In this document: one piece after another, positions 25,001 through 36,238 of the stretch
How positions within the stretch are numbered: position 1 is the first letter of the stretch
Layout: each line of letters opens with the position of its first letter
Assembly: GCA_016201285.1 (NCBI GenBank)
Contig: JACQDE010000052.1
Coordinates: forward strand, 1-64,000
DNA length: 64,000 nucleotides
From: Acidobacteriota bacterium
GTDB taxonomy: Bacteria > Acidobacteriota > Terriglobia > Acidiferrales > UBA7541
Direction: 5' to 3'
Notes under the pieces: generated by a model
What the model saw: the letters and a program-made list of their open reading frames with translations, nothing else
Databases searched by the model: none
What the model was told of the DNA's origin: nothing
Program-made: the position numbers and the translations under genes

Positions 25001-25972
25001 TCATGGTTTTCGGATTCTTGTAATGAAGTCATCCAGCAAAGCGTTGAATTTGGCGGCGTCGTCGACGAAGAGGGCGTGGCCAGCGCCGTCGAACTTTTCA
25101 AGGCGGGAGCCGGGGGTTCGTTTCTGCATGTCGTCATAGAGCGCGTCCCAGGGGCCGCCCGGAGCGATGCAGATGAGTGCGGGCTTGTCGATTTTGGCGA
25201 GGGCGGGGCGATTGTCGGTGGTGAAGGCGCCGACGAAGAGCGCAACGCCAGCAGTAGTGAGCGTCTGTTTCGAAGCGGCGATGACTTTCTGGATGTACGG
25301 CTCCGTCTGTGGCTTCTTGTACATGCTGCGGACAAAGCCTTCGGTGAACTTTTCGCGCTCCTTGAGAAAATTCCCCGCGAAGGCCATGAGGGCGGACATC
25401 ATCTGCGGATTGGGGTCGGCACCGGCTATGCCGTCCACGAGCATGACGCCGGCGAGATCTTTCGTGCCGAACTGGTCCACGTAGGAGACCACTTCGCCGA
25501 CGCCCATGGACCAGCCGACGAGCACGACGGGAGCGAGCCTGAGCTGATCCATGACGGCCTTGATATCGCGGGCGCGGGCGGCGGGATAGTAGCCATCAGT
25601 GGGCTTGGAGGATTCACCCTGGCCGCGCGGATCTATGGCCACGACGCGGTGCGTCTTCGAGAAGTGGGAGATTTGGTGTTCCCAGATCCACGCGGGCATG
25701 GTCCAACCGGGGACAAACAGAATCGCGGGCGATGGCCAGGCCGTTCCCTTCACAGTTTTTCCGTCCTGTTGGATGAATCCCAGTTTCTGCCCTGCATGCA
25801 GGTAATGGATCTTGACGCCATCCGCTGTCGTTACGAACCCGCTCTTCGTCCCCGGAAGTGCGGCAGCGCTGCTTGCGGCGTTCTTGTCCGCGGGGAAGGC
25901 GGCCGGTACGAGCAGCACCACGCTGAACAGCACAACGGAAATGGCAGCCTTCAGGAGTTGTCTGGAATTCAT
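25001..25972 (-). CDS. Exported alpha/beta hydrolase
   Basis: 323 residues from ATG 25972, behind GGAGGAAAAG; the longer frame is rejected. Signal peptide ends near FPADK. Oxyanion region LFVPGWTMPAWIW, nucleophile elbow VGWSMGVG with Ser155, acid in the IDKPALICIAPGG region, and histidine GAGHALF. It resembles arylesterase/haloperoxidase-like hydrolases. Position between the two mutase subunit genes on the same strand suggests co-transcription, but substrate is unknown. Confidence 0.85.
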   Translation of the reverse strand: MNSRQLLKAAISVVLFSVVLLVPAAFPADKNAASSAAALPGTKSGFVTTADGVKIHYLHAGQKLGFIQQDGKTVKGTAWPSPAILFVPGWTMPAWIWEHQISHFSKTHRVVAIDPRGQGESSKPTDGYYPAARARDIKAVMDQLRLAPVVLVGWSMGVGEVVSYVDQFGTKDLAGVMLVDGIAGADPNPQMMSALMAFAGNFLKEREKFTEGFVRSMYKKPQTEPYIQKVIAASKQTLTTAGVALFVGAFTTDNRPALAKIDKPALICIAPGGPWDALYDDMQKRTPGSRLEKFDGAGHALFVDDAAKFNALLDDFITRIRKP

Positions 25973-26020
25973 CTTTTCCTCCGGAACGGATCTATTCTCA
26001 TGGCAGGCATGAGAGAACGA

Positions 26021-26053
26021 CAAGCAGATTCCTCGCTTCGCTCGGGATGACAG
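26021..26053 (+). repeat. Family-1 repeat, core form
   Basis: CAAGCAGATTCCTCG then CTTCGCTCGGGATGACAG. The core is nearly identical to the copies flanking the GIY-YIG gene. Confidence 0.8.
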
Positions 26054-26059
26054 CCAGGA

Positions 26060-27769
<1,710 letters not shown>

Positions 27770-27859
27770 CCGTCCGGCTCCTGGCGCCTGCGGGTTGCTG
27801 GCGCGTCACATTCGGATACGGTGCGTCATCGGAGTATTTATCTTACCTGAAAAGGGAAA

Positions 27860-27885
27860 GGCCCGGCGAGTGTCTTCGCCGGGCC
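27860..27885 (-). terminator. Rho-independent terminator of the TolC-like gene
   Basis: Minus strand: GGCCCGGCGA, loop AGACAC, TCGCCGGGCC, then TTTCCCTTTTC. Ten-pair stem, 53 bases after the stop at 27938. Confidence 0.75.
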
Positions 27886-27889
27886 GTTA

Positions 27890-27930
27890 GAGCAGATTCT
27901 TCGTCCGCCGCGGCAGACGCGGAGTGATAG
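27890..27930 (+). repeat. Family-1 repeat, degenerate
   Basis: AGAGCAGATTCTTCGTCCGC ... GCGGAGTGATAG. Same frame of AGCAGAT..CTTCG..GGA.TGA as the family but weakened. Confidence 0.45.
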
Positions 27931-27937
27931 TAACCTG

Positions 27938-29893
27938 TCAGAACTTGGCGGGCGCGCCGACGAGTTCGGCGGTGGGCGTGCCGGGAATGAGCGGATTCTG
28001 GTTCAATGCGCCGCCCTTGGCTTCGGCTAGGGTAATGTTGTTGACCTCGAGGGTGCGGCCCAGGGCGCGCTCGTATTCCACGTTGGACTTGGTGAGGGCC
28101 ACGAGGGCGCTGACTTCGGCGCTCTGTGCCGCCGCCAAGTCACGTTGCGCCTGGATGACAAAGAAGATGGTGGAGGCGCCGAGCTGGTATTTTTTCTGCT
28201 CGGCGTCCAGAGTGCGCTCGGCAAGCTCGCGGGACTTCTGAGCGGCTTCGACCCGGGCACGGTTCTGCTCGAGGGAGATCTGAGCGTTGCGGACTTCCAC
28301 AACGATGGTGTTCTGCTGCCGCCGGAAGCTGGTTTCCGCTTGGCTCTTCTCGAGCTGGGCGCGGGCGTTATCGGCCTGCGCAGCGCGGTTGAGGATGGGA
28401 ATGTTCAGGCTCAACTGCACGCTGTAGGTGGGAAAGTCGAAATTTTTCATGCGACCCAACGCGCCGCCCCATCCGGCCTCACCAAGCGTAGTGGTGGAGG
28501 TAGAGACCGGGCTGCCGAGGAACGCGGGAACGCCACCGATGAGCAGGGGCGCGCCGGCGCTGTCCACGATGGGCGTGCCCGTGCTGGTGAACGTGCCGGT
28601 GAGCGTTTTCGTCGTAGTGCGAGAATTGCCGGCGAGGCCGGTGCCGCCGTACTGGCCCGCCAGGGAGAGAGTGGGGAGCAGGGCGTTGCGCGTGGCTTTG
28701 ACGTTGATGTCGCGGTTCTGCAAGTCAATCTGGAGGCGGCGGAGTTCGGGGCGCTTCTCCCAGGCTTCCTTCACGGCCTGTTCCAGTGTTACCGGTTCGG
28801 TGACCGGGGGCTTGATGATGGCATCGGTGGGAACGACTTCGACGTTGATGATCCCCGGCGTGGCCGGGTTCTTGGTGAGGGCGTTCTTGATCAAGGTCTG
28901 CTGCTGGAGCAGGAAGGTCTGGGCAACGATGAAGTCCTGCCGAGTGCGGGCGACTTCCGCTTCAGCGCGGACGACTTCGATCGGGGCCAGCGTGCCGATT
29001 TCGACCTGGCGCTTGTTGTCGTTGTAGAGTTTTTCGGCGAGCTCAACCGAGCGCTGCTTGACCTTGACGTCCTCGCGGGCGAAGACGAGGTCCCAGTACA
29101 TGTTCTGCACCGAGGAGACGGTGGTGATGACCTGCTCGGAGAAGGCAAGATCGGCGATTTTCTTGCCGTTCTTCGCGCTGAGGATGAAGCGCGTGTTGGC
29201 CAGCAGGCCGAAGCCGTTGAGCAATTGCTGCGAGAAGGAGAAGAAGAGAGTGGACTGCACCGACGGATTCAGAAAGGTGCTGGGGTTGGTGCTGGAGGAA
29301 CGCGTGTTGTTCCAGGAGATAGCGTAGCCGGTGCCGGTATGGAAGCCCTGCGAGATCTGGTTGTTCCACTGCGTGCTGTAGTTCGTCAACGCGGAAAGGG
29401 CGACGCCGGTGCCGGCAAGGAACGGGTTGTTGATGGGGATGGAGCGCCGATCCCAAGAGAAGGAGGAAGTATAGGTGGGATCGAAACTGGTCGAGGGAAT
29501 GGTGCCCAGCACGGAAGCAGTGCCGGTGCCGGCGAGACCGCGGCCGGCGCCGCCGCTCTTGGTCCGCAGGACGTCCGTATCGGCAATCCACGGGGTAAAG
29601 CGGGCGACGCTGATGTCGAGGTTGTTCTCGAGCGCCAGGGCGATCGCGTCCTTCAGGGTCAGTTGGAGCTTGCCGTCCTTTACGAGCTGCTCGACGCGCG
29701 GCGAGTTCTGTAGCTGCGGAGTCTCCACGCGCAGCGGGGCATACACCGCGAGCGGGTTGGTTTTGCCCCTGGAGTAATCGGGGCCCTTCTCGATCTTGAA
29801 CTTGGGCTGCTCCTGGGCGTCCATCGGCGCGGCCACAAACAACACTGCCACCAAAGCCAGCGCCGCCATCCTGAGGAAAATCCTTCCAGTCAT
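27938..29893 (-). CDS. TolC-like outer-membrane efflux protein
   Basis: 651 residues from ATG 29893, preceded by GAAGGAGAAGG. Signal peptide ends near MDAQEQ. Two OEP repeats: the first opens LQLTLKDAIALALENNLDIS, and coiled coils around 320-380 (SVELAEKLYNDNKRQVEIGT) and 560-620 (RELAERTLDAEQKKYQLGAS) match TolC helices. About 200 residues longer than E. coli TolC because of a Thr/Gly/Ser-rich insert (residues ~120-230 and ~465-515), as in many Acidobacteriota. No pump genes are adjacent. Confidence 0.88.
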   Translation of the reverse strand: MTGRIFLRMAALALVAVLFVAAPMDAQEQPKFKIEKGPDYSRGKTNPLAVYAPLRVETPQLQNSPRVEQLVKDGKLQLTLKDAIALALENNLDISVARFTPWIADTDVLRTKSGGAGRGLAGTGTASVLGTIPSTSFDPTYTSSFSWDRRSIPINNPFLAGTGVALSALTNYSTQWNNQISQGFHTGTGYAISWNNTRSSSTNPSTFLNPSVQSTLFFSFSQQLLNGFGLLANTRFILSAKNGKKIADLAFSEQVITTVSSVQNMYWDLVFAREDVKVKQRSVELAEKLYNDNKRQVEIGTLAPIEVVRAEAEVARTRQDFIVAQTFLLQQQTLIKNALTKNPATPGIINVEVVPTDAIIKPPVTEPVTLEQAVKEAWEKRPELRRLQIDLQNRDINVKATRNALLPTLSLAGQYGGTGLAGNSRTTTKTLTGTFTSTGTPIVDSAGAPLLIGGVPAFLGSPVSTSTTTLGEAGWGGALGRMKNFDFPTYSVQLSLNIPILNRAAQADNARAQLEKSQAETSFRRQQNTIVVEVRNAQISLEQNRARVEAAQKSRELAERTLDAEQKKYQLGASTIFFVIQAQRDLAAAQSAEVSALVALTKSNVEYERALGRTLEVNNITLAEAKGGALNQNPLIPGTPTAELVGAPAKF

Positions 29894-30207
29894 GTTGACC
29901 TTCTCCTTCAGCGGAATCATCGGGCTCACTTGAATACCAAAACCCCCGTCATAGTGCTTAAACGTCTGAAACACGCAAATTGTTTCAATCTTTCTGGGAG
30001 CACGTCGTGTCCAGTCATTAGACGGACTTAGCAGACAATGGTCTGCCTGGGAATCTCAAAAGCGGGGCGCCGCTGTCCGTCTGTGAACAGTTCACGCGCC
30101 GCGGGAAGCGTGCCAGTGTAGCACCCGGCTGCTTTCCTTGACAATGAATGCCAGCGCGGATAGGCTTCGCCGCGATGTCTTGCGCCAGGAGTTCCCTGGA
30201 GAAACCG
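29894..30207. other. Divergent upstream region of the TolC-like gene and pyrE
   Basis: 314 bases with no gene. The pyrE promoter is at 30138-30166. For the TolC-like gene no confident promoter is seen, although an AT-rich stretch near 29950-29990 is a candidate. Confidence 0.4.
30138..30166 (+). promoter_or_regulatory. Promoter of pyrE
   Basis: TTGACA at 30138-30143, 17-base spacer, TAGGCT at 30161-30166. Perfect -35, weak -10; 41 bases before the pyrE ATG. Confidence 0.45.
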
Positions 30208-30795
30208 ATGCGGCCTGAAGAGCTTTTGAAGCTGTTTCAGAACGTGGGGGCCATCCGGCAGGGACATTTTGAGCTCTCCTCCGGCCGGCACAGCGCGACC
30301 TACGTGCAGTGCGCGCTGGTCTTGCAGTATCCGAAATATGCGGAGCAGCTCGGGCGGGCGCTGGCGGCGGAGTTTCACGACTTGAAGGTGGACGTGGTGG
30401 CGTCGCCGGCGCTCGGGGGCATCCTCCTGGGGCACGAGGTGGCGCGGGCCATCGGCTGTCGCGCCGTCTTCGTGGAGCGCGACTCGACGGGACGCATGGC
30501 GCTGCGGCGCGGGTTCGAATTGAGCCCGCAGGAATCGGTACTGGTGGTGGAAGACGTGTGGACGACGGGCGGGTCCACGTCGGAGACGATGAGGGTGATC
30601 GAGCAGGCCGGGGGCTGCGTCGTGGCCGTCGGAGCGCTGATTGACCGCAGCAACGGGCGACTCGAGTTCCCGGTGCGCGCGGAAGCGCTGCTCGAACTGA
30701 AGGCCGAAAGCTACGAGGCCGCACTGTGTCCGCAGTGCCGAGCGGGGAGCACAGCGGTGCGTCCCGGCAGCCGATCTACGCGCACGTCCGCCTGA
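30208..30795 (+). CDS. pyrE: Orotate phosphoribosyltransferase
   Basis: 195 residues from ATG 30208 (MRPEELLKLFQNVGAIRQGH). PRPP-binding motif VLVVEDVWTTGGSTSETM at about 112-129; orotate and magnesium contacts in the FELSSGRHSATYVQC segment and the catalytic-loop equivalent FVERDSTGRM. It makes OMP from orotate and PRPP in pyrimidine synthesis. The next gene, truA, follows 58 bases later and may be co-transcribed. carA/carB of the same pathway lie about 28 kb away. Confidence 0.92.
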   Translation: MRPEELLKLFQNVGAIRQGHFELSSGRHSATYVQCALVLQYPKYAEQLGRALAAEFHDLKVDVVASPALGGILLGHEVARAIGCRAVFVERDSTGRMALRRGFELSPQESVLVVEDVWTTGGSTSETMRVIEQAGGCVVAVGALIDRSNGRLEFPVRAEALLELKAESYEAALCPQCRAGSTAVRPGSRSTRTSA

Positions 30796-30853
30796 TCTGT
30801 GCGTTCCTCCTGAGCATTCCCATCCGAGAGTCTTAAGGGTTCATCACTCGCGC

Positions 30854-31621
30854 ATGCACAACATCAAGCTGACACTCGCGTACGACGGCACGGAGTTCCA
30901 CGGCTGGCAAATCCAGCCGGGCCAGCCCACGATTCAGGGTGCGCTGACGGAAGTTCTCCGGAAAGTCACGCAGGAGCGGCTGCAAGTGCACGCGGCGGGG
31001 CGGACCGATGCGGGCGTGCATGCGCTGGGACAAGTGGCGCACTTCAAGACACACTCCGAACTGACGGCGGGGGAATTCCAGCGGGCCTTCAACGCGCTGC
31101 TGCCGCCGACGATTCGCGTCGTGGCTGCCGAAGAAGTCGGGCCGGACTTTCATGCGCGGTGGAACGCGCAGGCGAAGACGTATGAATACCGGATCTACCG
31201 CGGGCGAGTAGCGCCGCCGTTTGAATGGCGCTTCGTGCTGCACTATCCGTTTCCACTCGACGAAGAGGCCATGATGAAGGCGGCGCGCGTGCTCGAGGGC
31301 GAGCACGACTTCACATCGTTTGCCGCGTCGAGCGGTTCGGAAGAAGAGGACAGGGACCGGACGACGGTGCGCGTGATCTATTCCTCGGAAATCCGGCGCG
31401 AAGGGGAGGAATTGATTTACCGGGTGCGGGGGAAATCGTTTCTGCGGTACATGGTGCGGAAGATCGTGGGCACGCTGATTGAAGTGGGGAAGGGGAAGTT
31501 GAAGCCGGAGGAGATCCCGGCGCTGTTTGAATTGCGGGACCGGTCGAAATCGGGGATGACCATGCCGCCGCAGGGGCTGTGCATGGTGGCGGTGGAGTAC
31601 CCGGAGCCGTGGAAGGGGTAA
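30854..31621 (+). CDS. truA: tRNA pseudouridine(38-40) synthase
   Basis: 255 residues. The catalytic Asp52 is in AAGRTDAGVHALGQ; the second-domain RNA-binding blocks HDFTSFAASSG and FLRYMVRKIVGTLIEVGKGK are present. Converts uridines 38-40 of the tRNA anticodon arm to pseudouridine. Ordinary in all respects. Confidence 0.94.
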   Translation: MHNIKLTLAYDGTEFHGWQIQPGQPTIQGALTEVLRKVTQERLQVHAAGRTDAGVHALGQVAHFKTHSELTAGEFQRAFNALLPPTIRVVAAEEVGPDFHARWNAQAKTYEYRIYRGRVAPPFEWRFVLHYPFPLDEEAMMKAARVLEGEHDFTSFAASSGSEEEDRDRTTVRVIYSSEIRREGEELIYRVRGKSFLRYMVRKIVGTLIEVGKGKLKPEEIPALFELRDRSKSGMTMPPQGLCMVAVEYPEPWKG

Positions 31622-31678
31622 GGCGGGCCCGCAATGGTTACTTTCGCAGAGGTTCTTCTCTGGTAGAATTGTCTTCCC

Positions 31679-33283
31679 ATGGTTGCCCCGTCCGTTTCAT
31701 CCAGTCCGGCAACGGCACGAACGCCCTCCGCCATAAACCATCTGGAATCCATTGATCCGGCCAGCGGAGAAGTAATCGCGCGGTTTGAAATGACGCCGCC
31801 GGGCGAAGTGGCACGGGTGCTTGAACGCGCGCGGCAGGCGCAGGCGGAGTGGGCGCAGAAGCCGCTGCGGGAGCGGTGCGCGCTGCTGCGGCGGCTACGC
31901 GAAGTAATGTTTGCGCGGCGGCAGGAGATTGCCGAGGTCATCACGCGCGAGGCGGGCAAGCCGCGGGTGGAATCCCTCCTTTCGGAAGTCATGCTCATCC
32001 TCGATACGGCGGATTACTACGCGCGCAAGGCGCCGAAGATGTTGCGGCCGGAGCGGGTGCCGCATCACAGCCTGGCGGTGAAGGCGAAGAGCGCCTGGCT
32101 GCAATATGAGCCGTGGGGCGTGCTGGGCGTCATCTCACCGTGGAACTATCCCATCAGCATTCCGATTGGCGTGCTCATTCCAGCCATTGTGGCGGGCAAC
32201 GCAGTGGTGCTGAAGCCGTCGGAGCTGACAGCGTGGTGCGGAGCGCTGGTGGGTGAGTTGTTCGAGCAGGCGGGGCTGCCGGCCGGCGTCCTGCAAATCA
32301 TCCAGGGAAAAGGCGACGTGGGCGCGGCGCTGATCGAAGGCGGGCCGGACAAAGTGATCTTTACCGGCAGCGTGGCCACGGGGCGGCGCGTAGCCGAAGC
32401 GTGCGCGCGGAAACTGATCCCGTGCGTGCTGGAACTGGGCGGCAAAGACGCGATGATCGTGCTGGCCGACGCGGACCTGGAGATTGCGTCGAGCGCGGCC
32501 GTGTGGGGCAGCTTCACGAATTGCGGGCAGGCGTGCCTTTCGGTGGAGCGGCTGTACGTAGAACAGAGCGTGGCGGAGAAATTCACGCAGATCTGCGTGG
32601 CGAAGACAAGAAAGTTGAAGGTCGGCCGCGGGCTCGACGGCGACACCGAAATCGGGCCCATGATCCGCGCGGGGCAGGTGACGCGCGTGGAGGAGCAGTT
32701 GCGCGATGCCGTGGCGCGCGGCGCGCGGGTGCGGACCGGCGGCGCGCGGCGCACAGAACTGGGCGATTGCTTCTTCGAGCCGACGGTGGTGACTGGAGTG
32801 GACCATTCGATGCTGCTGATGCAGGAGGAGACGTTCGGGCCGGTGATGGCGATTTGTCCGGTGGTGGACGCGGCCGAGGCGGTGCGGCTGGCGAACGATT
32901 CGGCGTTCGGGCTGGGCGCGACGGTGTGGACGCGGAGTGCGCGGCGCGGGCGGGAGATTGCGGGTCAACTCAAGGTCGGGACGGTGATGGTGAACGATGT
33001 GGCGAGCTACTTCGCCATCTGCGAAGCACCGCACGGCGGGCGCGGGGCGAGCGGCTGGGGCCGGACGCACTCGAAGCATGGCTTGCTGGAATTGGTTCAG
33101 GTAAAGTATGTGGATGTGGACCGGCTGCCGCGCGTTCCGAAGTCGTGGTGGTACGGCTACAGCGAAGAACTGGGCGTTGCCGCGGACCGTTTTCTAGAGA
33201 TGCTGTTTGCGCCGACATTCCGCGAGCGGCTGGGGAGCGCGCGCGGGGCGCTGAAAACGCTTTTCCGCGGACACCGCATTTGA
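31679..33283 (+). CDS. Aldehyde dehydrogenase family protein
   Basis: 534 residues. NAD(P)-binding block GVISPWNYPISIPIGVLIPA and KPSE, FTGSVATGRRVAEAC; catalytic Glu in LELGGKDAMIV (about 260); catalytic Cys in NCGQACLSVERLYV (about 294). The C terminus is about 40 residues longer than a typical ALDH and ends in a basic helix (GALKTLFRGHRI), a pattern of membrane-associated fatty-aldehyde or succinate-semialdehyde-like enzymes. Substrate not predictable. First of a run of plus-strand genes. Confidence 0.88.
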   Translation: MVAPSVSSSPATARTPSAINHLESIDPASGEVIARFEMTPPGEVARVLERARQAQAEWAQKPLRERCALLRRLREVMFARRQEIAEVITREAGKPRVESLLSEVMLILDTADYYARKAPKMLRPERVPHHSLAVKAKSAWLQYEPWGVLGVISPWNYPISIPIGVLIPAIVAGNAVVLKPSELTAWCGALVGELFEQAGLPAGVLQIIQGKGDVGAALIEGGPDKVIFTGSVATGRRVAEACARKLIPCVLELGGKDAMIVLADADLEIASSAAVWGSFTNCGQACLSVERLYVEQSVAEKFTQICVAKTRKLKVGRGLDGDTEIGPMIRAGQVTRVEEQLRDAVARGARVRTGGARRTELGDCFFEPTVVTGVDHSMLLMQEETFGPVMAICPVVDAAEAVRLANDSAFGLGATVWTRSARRGREIAGQLKVGTVMVNDVASYFAICEAPHGGRGASGWGRTHSKHGLLELVQVKYVDVDRLPRVPKSWWYGYSEELGVAADRFLEMLFAPTFRERLGSARGALKTLFRGHRI

Positions 33284-33328
33284 GAACGCAGGGGATGTCA
33301 AGGCGTGCCCATCGGGCGAGGTCAACGA

Positions 33329-33610
33329 ATGTCTGAAACTACCACTCCTGTCGCACCGGAAGCCGCTGCAGCGGCCGAGCCGCCGGCGGCGCCGAAAGTG
33401 AAAATCAAGAAACTCCGGCAGCGAGCCTGCGACGAAAAGGATGACAAGGGAAAGGTCTGCTGCGGGCACCTGAAGCGGTGGTACGACTACCCTCCCATGA
33501 TCGAAGCGCTGATTGGCAAGAAAGCGGAGATTTACCGCTGCGAGTTTTGCCGGACCCTCTACACGCCGGACCTGAGCGAATTGCCGCGAAGCTTTACGCT
33601 CCGCTATTAG
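33329..33610 (+). CDS. Small Cys-rich conserved protein
   Basis: 93 residues from ATG 33329 (MSETTTPVAPE). An Ala/Pro-rich N tail is followed by a compact domain with CDEKDDKGKVCCGHLKRWYD and CEFCRTLYTPD, four or five cysteines and a histidine able to bind zinc. It ends LPRSFTLRY. Spacing of 48 bases to the next gene. No family name known to me; the zinc-ribbon reading is inference. Confidence 0.6.
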   Translation: MSETTTPVAPEAAAAAEPPAAPKVKIKKLRQRACDEKDDKGKVCCGHLKRWYDYPPMIEALIGKKAEIYRCEFCRTLYTPDLSELPRSFTLRY

Positions 33611-33658
33611 TCGGGGAGAGGGCGGGCGCCGGGCGGCCTGGCCCGGTGGAGTGAAGCG

Positions 33659-34900
33659 ATGGATTACAGCGAATACATCCACGATTGGAACGTCTTCACC
33701 GGCCCGGAAATTCCCTCTGGACGCAAGGTGATGCTCGACGACGAGACGCTGCGCGACGGGCTGCAGAATCCCTCCGTTCACGACCCCACCATCGAAGAAA
33801 AAATTGAAATCCTGCACCTAATGGAAGCGCTGGGAATCGACACGGTGAACATCGGTCTACCCGGCGCGGGCCCGCGGGCGTACGCCGACACCGAATCACT
33901 GGCGAAGGAAATTGTGCGGGCGAAGATGAAGATCCGTCCGAACTGCGCGGCGCGCACGGTGGAGAGCGATATCCGTCCGATTGCGGAGATTTCCGAGCGC
34001 GCGGGGATCGCTATTGAGGCGGCGACGTTTCTGGGGTCAAGCCCCATCCGGCGGCTGGCAGAGGATTGGACAGTCGAACACCTGCAGCGCACCACGGAGA
34101 AAGCGGTGACCTTCGCCGTCGGGCAGGGGCTGCCGGTGATGTACGTCACCGAAGACACCATGCGCACCGACCCGGAAACGGTGAAGACGCTGTACACGAC
34201 AGCCATCCGGTGCGGGGCGAAGGCGGCGGTGCTGTGCGATACGGTGGGGCATGCGACGCCGCGCGGAGCGTACAACCTGGTGAAGTTTGTTCTTGAAGAA
34301 GTCATTAAGCCGGCAGGCGGCGGCATCCGCGTGGACTGGCACGGCCACTGCGACCGCGGGCTGGCGATCGCGAACTCACTGGCAGCGCTGGCGGGCGGCG
34401 CGGACCAGGTGCACGCGGCGGCAAATTCGCTGGGCGAGCGCGTGGGCAACACGCCGATGGAGCTGATGCTCGTCAACCTGAAGCTAATGGGCCTGATCGA
34501 GCGCGACCTTTCGCGGTTGAAGGAATACTGCGAGAAGGTGGCGCGGGCGACGCGCACGACGATTCCGCCGAACTATCCGGTGATCGGGCGGGATGCCTTC
34601 CGCACGGCGACGGGTGTGCACGCGGCGGCGATCATCAAGGCGTACAAGAAGAACGATCCGCTGCTGGCGAATCGTGTGTACAGCGGCGTACCCTCCAACC
34701 TGTTCGGGCTGGACCAGGTGATCGAAATCGGGCCGATGAGCGGGCGGTCAAACGTGATTTTCTGGCTCGAAAAGCGGGGCATCCCGGCGACCGACGACGT
34801 GGTGGACCGCATCTTCAGCGCCGCGAAAAAAGCCACGCGGGTGATGACGGAGGAAGAGATCCTGTCCGTTGCCGGGGCAAGCAACACCGCCAACCGGTGA
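33659..34900 (+). CDS. LeuA/HMG-CoA lyase superfamily enzyme without regulatory domain
   Basis: 413 residues. Catalytic block LDDETLRDGLQNPSV near 26-40, metal histidines in DWHGHCDRGLAIANSLAALA, NSLGERVGNTPME, and the isopropylmalate-synthase-like block NYPVIGRDAFRTATGVHAAA. The allosteric LeuA C-terminal domain is absent (full LeuA is about 510 residues). It could be a 2-isopropylmalate, homocitrate or similar Claisen-type synthase. leuC and leuD lie 12 kb downstream, which is compatible with a leucine role but does not prove it. Confidence 0.75.
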   Translation: MDYSEYIHDWNVFTGPEIPSGRKVMLDDETLRDGLQNPSVHDPTIEEKIEILHLMEALGIDTVNIGLPGAGPRAYADTESLAKEIVRAKMKIRPNCAARTVESDIRPIAEISERAGIAIEAATFLGSSPIRRLAEDWTVEHLQRTTEKAVTFAVGQGLPVMYVTEDTMRTDPETVKTLYTTAIRCGAKAAVLCDTVGHATPRGAYNLVKFVLEEVIKPAGGGIRVDWHGHCDRGLAIANSLAALAGGADQVHAAANSLGERVGNTPMELMLVNLKLMGLIERDLSRLKEYCEKVARATRTTIPPNYPVIGRDAFRTATGVHAAAIIKAYKKNDPLLANRVYSGVPSNLFGLDQVIEIGPMSGRSNVIFWLEKRGIPATDDVVDRIFSAAKKATRVMTEEEILSVAGASNTANR

Positions 34901-34945
34901 TCCGCCGCACTGCGCAACTCTTTAGGGAATGATTGATTCAAGACG

Positions 34946-36238
34946 GTGAGACTACTCTTTGTCTGGTTCTTCGCGTCCATGACCAGCCTCACGGCCCAAA
35001 CCGCCGCTGCCGTGCCCACGCCGGCGCCGCAACTCGCCCAGGAGCCGCGCGTGGCGCGGGCGCTCGCGTGGCTCGAGCGCAACGCGGATTGGGTCACAGA
35101 CCAGCACATTCGCATTACGGAAACGCCAGCGCCGCCATTTGAAGAAGCGCAGCGCGGGCTGCTGCTGAAGAAACTCCTGGAAGAAACTGGGATGAAGTGC
35201 CGCAGCGATGAACTGGGCAACGTGGTTTGCGAGCGCGGCGGCGCCGGCCGCGGGCGGCGGGATGCGAAGGATGTGGTGCTCCTCTCGGCGCATCTCGATA
35301 CGGTGTTTCCACGCGAGACGAACGTGCGCGTGCGCAAAGAGCGCGGGCGTTTGCTGGCACCGGGAATTTCGGACAACAGCAGCGGACTGGCGGCGCTGGT
35401 CGCGGTGGCGCGCGCGGTGCAGGAAGCCAAGATCCGCACGCGTGGAACGATTGTGTTTGCCGCCAACGTGGGAGAAGAAGGCGAGGGCAACCTGCGCGGG
35501 ATGCGCAAGCTGGTGGAGACGTACCGCGGGCGGCTGCGGGCGGTGATCGCCGTGGACGGCGCGTCGAGCGAGCACATCACGAACATGGGGCTGGCCTCGC
35601 GGCGGATCGAAGCGGCGGTGGAAGGCCCGGGCGGGCACAGTTGGGCGGATTTTGGATTGCCGAACCCGATCCACGCGCTCGGCCGGGGCATCGCGCGGTT
35701 TGTGAAAGTGAAAGTGCCGGAGAGCCCACGGACGAGCTTCAACGTGGGATTGATCGAAGGCGGCACGTCGGTGAACTCCATCCCGCACCACGCGACGATC
35801 AAGGTGGACCTGCGGTCGGAGTCGGATGCGGAACTCGACCGGCTGGAAAACATTCTGCGCGAGGCGATGCAGACCGGCATCGAGGAAGAGATGGCGGCGG
35901 CACGGGAGCGCGGAGCGATACACGGCGGCGAGGACAATCTCAAGTTGAAAGTGAGCGTGATCGGCGCGCGGCCGGGCGGGGAACTCCCCGCGGATTCGTT
36001 CCTGCTCGAAGCGGTGCGGAGCGCGGACCGCTACGTGGGGCAGAGGTCGCGGCTGGAGCGGTCTTCCACGGATGCGAATATTCCGCTGTCGCAGGGCATC
36101 CCGGCGATCGCGCTGGGGAGCGGCGGGCAGGGCGGCGCCGCACATTCGCTGAATGAATGGTACGACCCTTCGGGGCGGGAGATCGGCCTGAAACGTATTC
36201 TGCTGACATTACTCGCGGCGGCCGGAGTGGAAGAGTGA
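34946..36238 (+). CDS. Exported M20-family metallopeptidase
   Basis: 430 residues from GTG 34946. A short signal peptide ends near LTAQTAAA. Metal ligands in LLSAHLDTVFP and GISDNSSGLAAL (bridging Asp), catalytic GEEGEGN; the lid/dimerisation domain begins ITNMGLASRRIEAAVEGPGG; last ligand in SLNEWYDPS. Probable peptidase or aminoacylase acting outside the cytoplasm. Its stop overlaps the next start by four bases (GTGA), so the two are coupled. Confidence 0.87.
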   Translation: MRLLFVWFFASMTSLTAQTAAAVPTPAPQLAQEPRVARALAWLERNADWVTDQHIRITETPAPPFEEAQRGLLLKKLLEETGMKCRSDELGNVVCERGGAGRGRRDAKDVVLLSAHLDTVFPRETNVRVRKERGRLLAPGISDNSSGLAALVAVARAVQEAKIRTRGTIVFAANVGEEGEGNLRGMRKLVETYRGRLRAVIAVDGASSEHITNMGLASRRIEAAVEGPGGHSWADFGLPNPIHALGRGIARFVKVKVPESPRTSFNVGLIEGGTSVNSIPHHATIKVDLRSESDAELDRLENILREAMQTGIEEEMAAARERGAIHGGEDNLKLKVSVIGARPGGELPADSFLLEAVRSADRYVGQRSRLERSSTDANIPLSQGIPAIALGSGGQGGAAHSLNEWYDPSGREIGLKRILLTLLAAAGVEE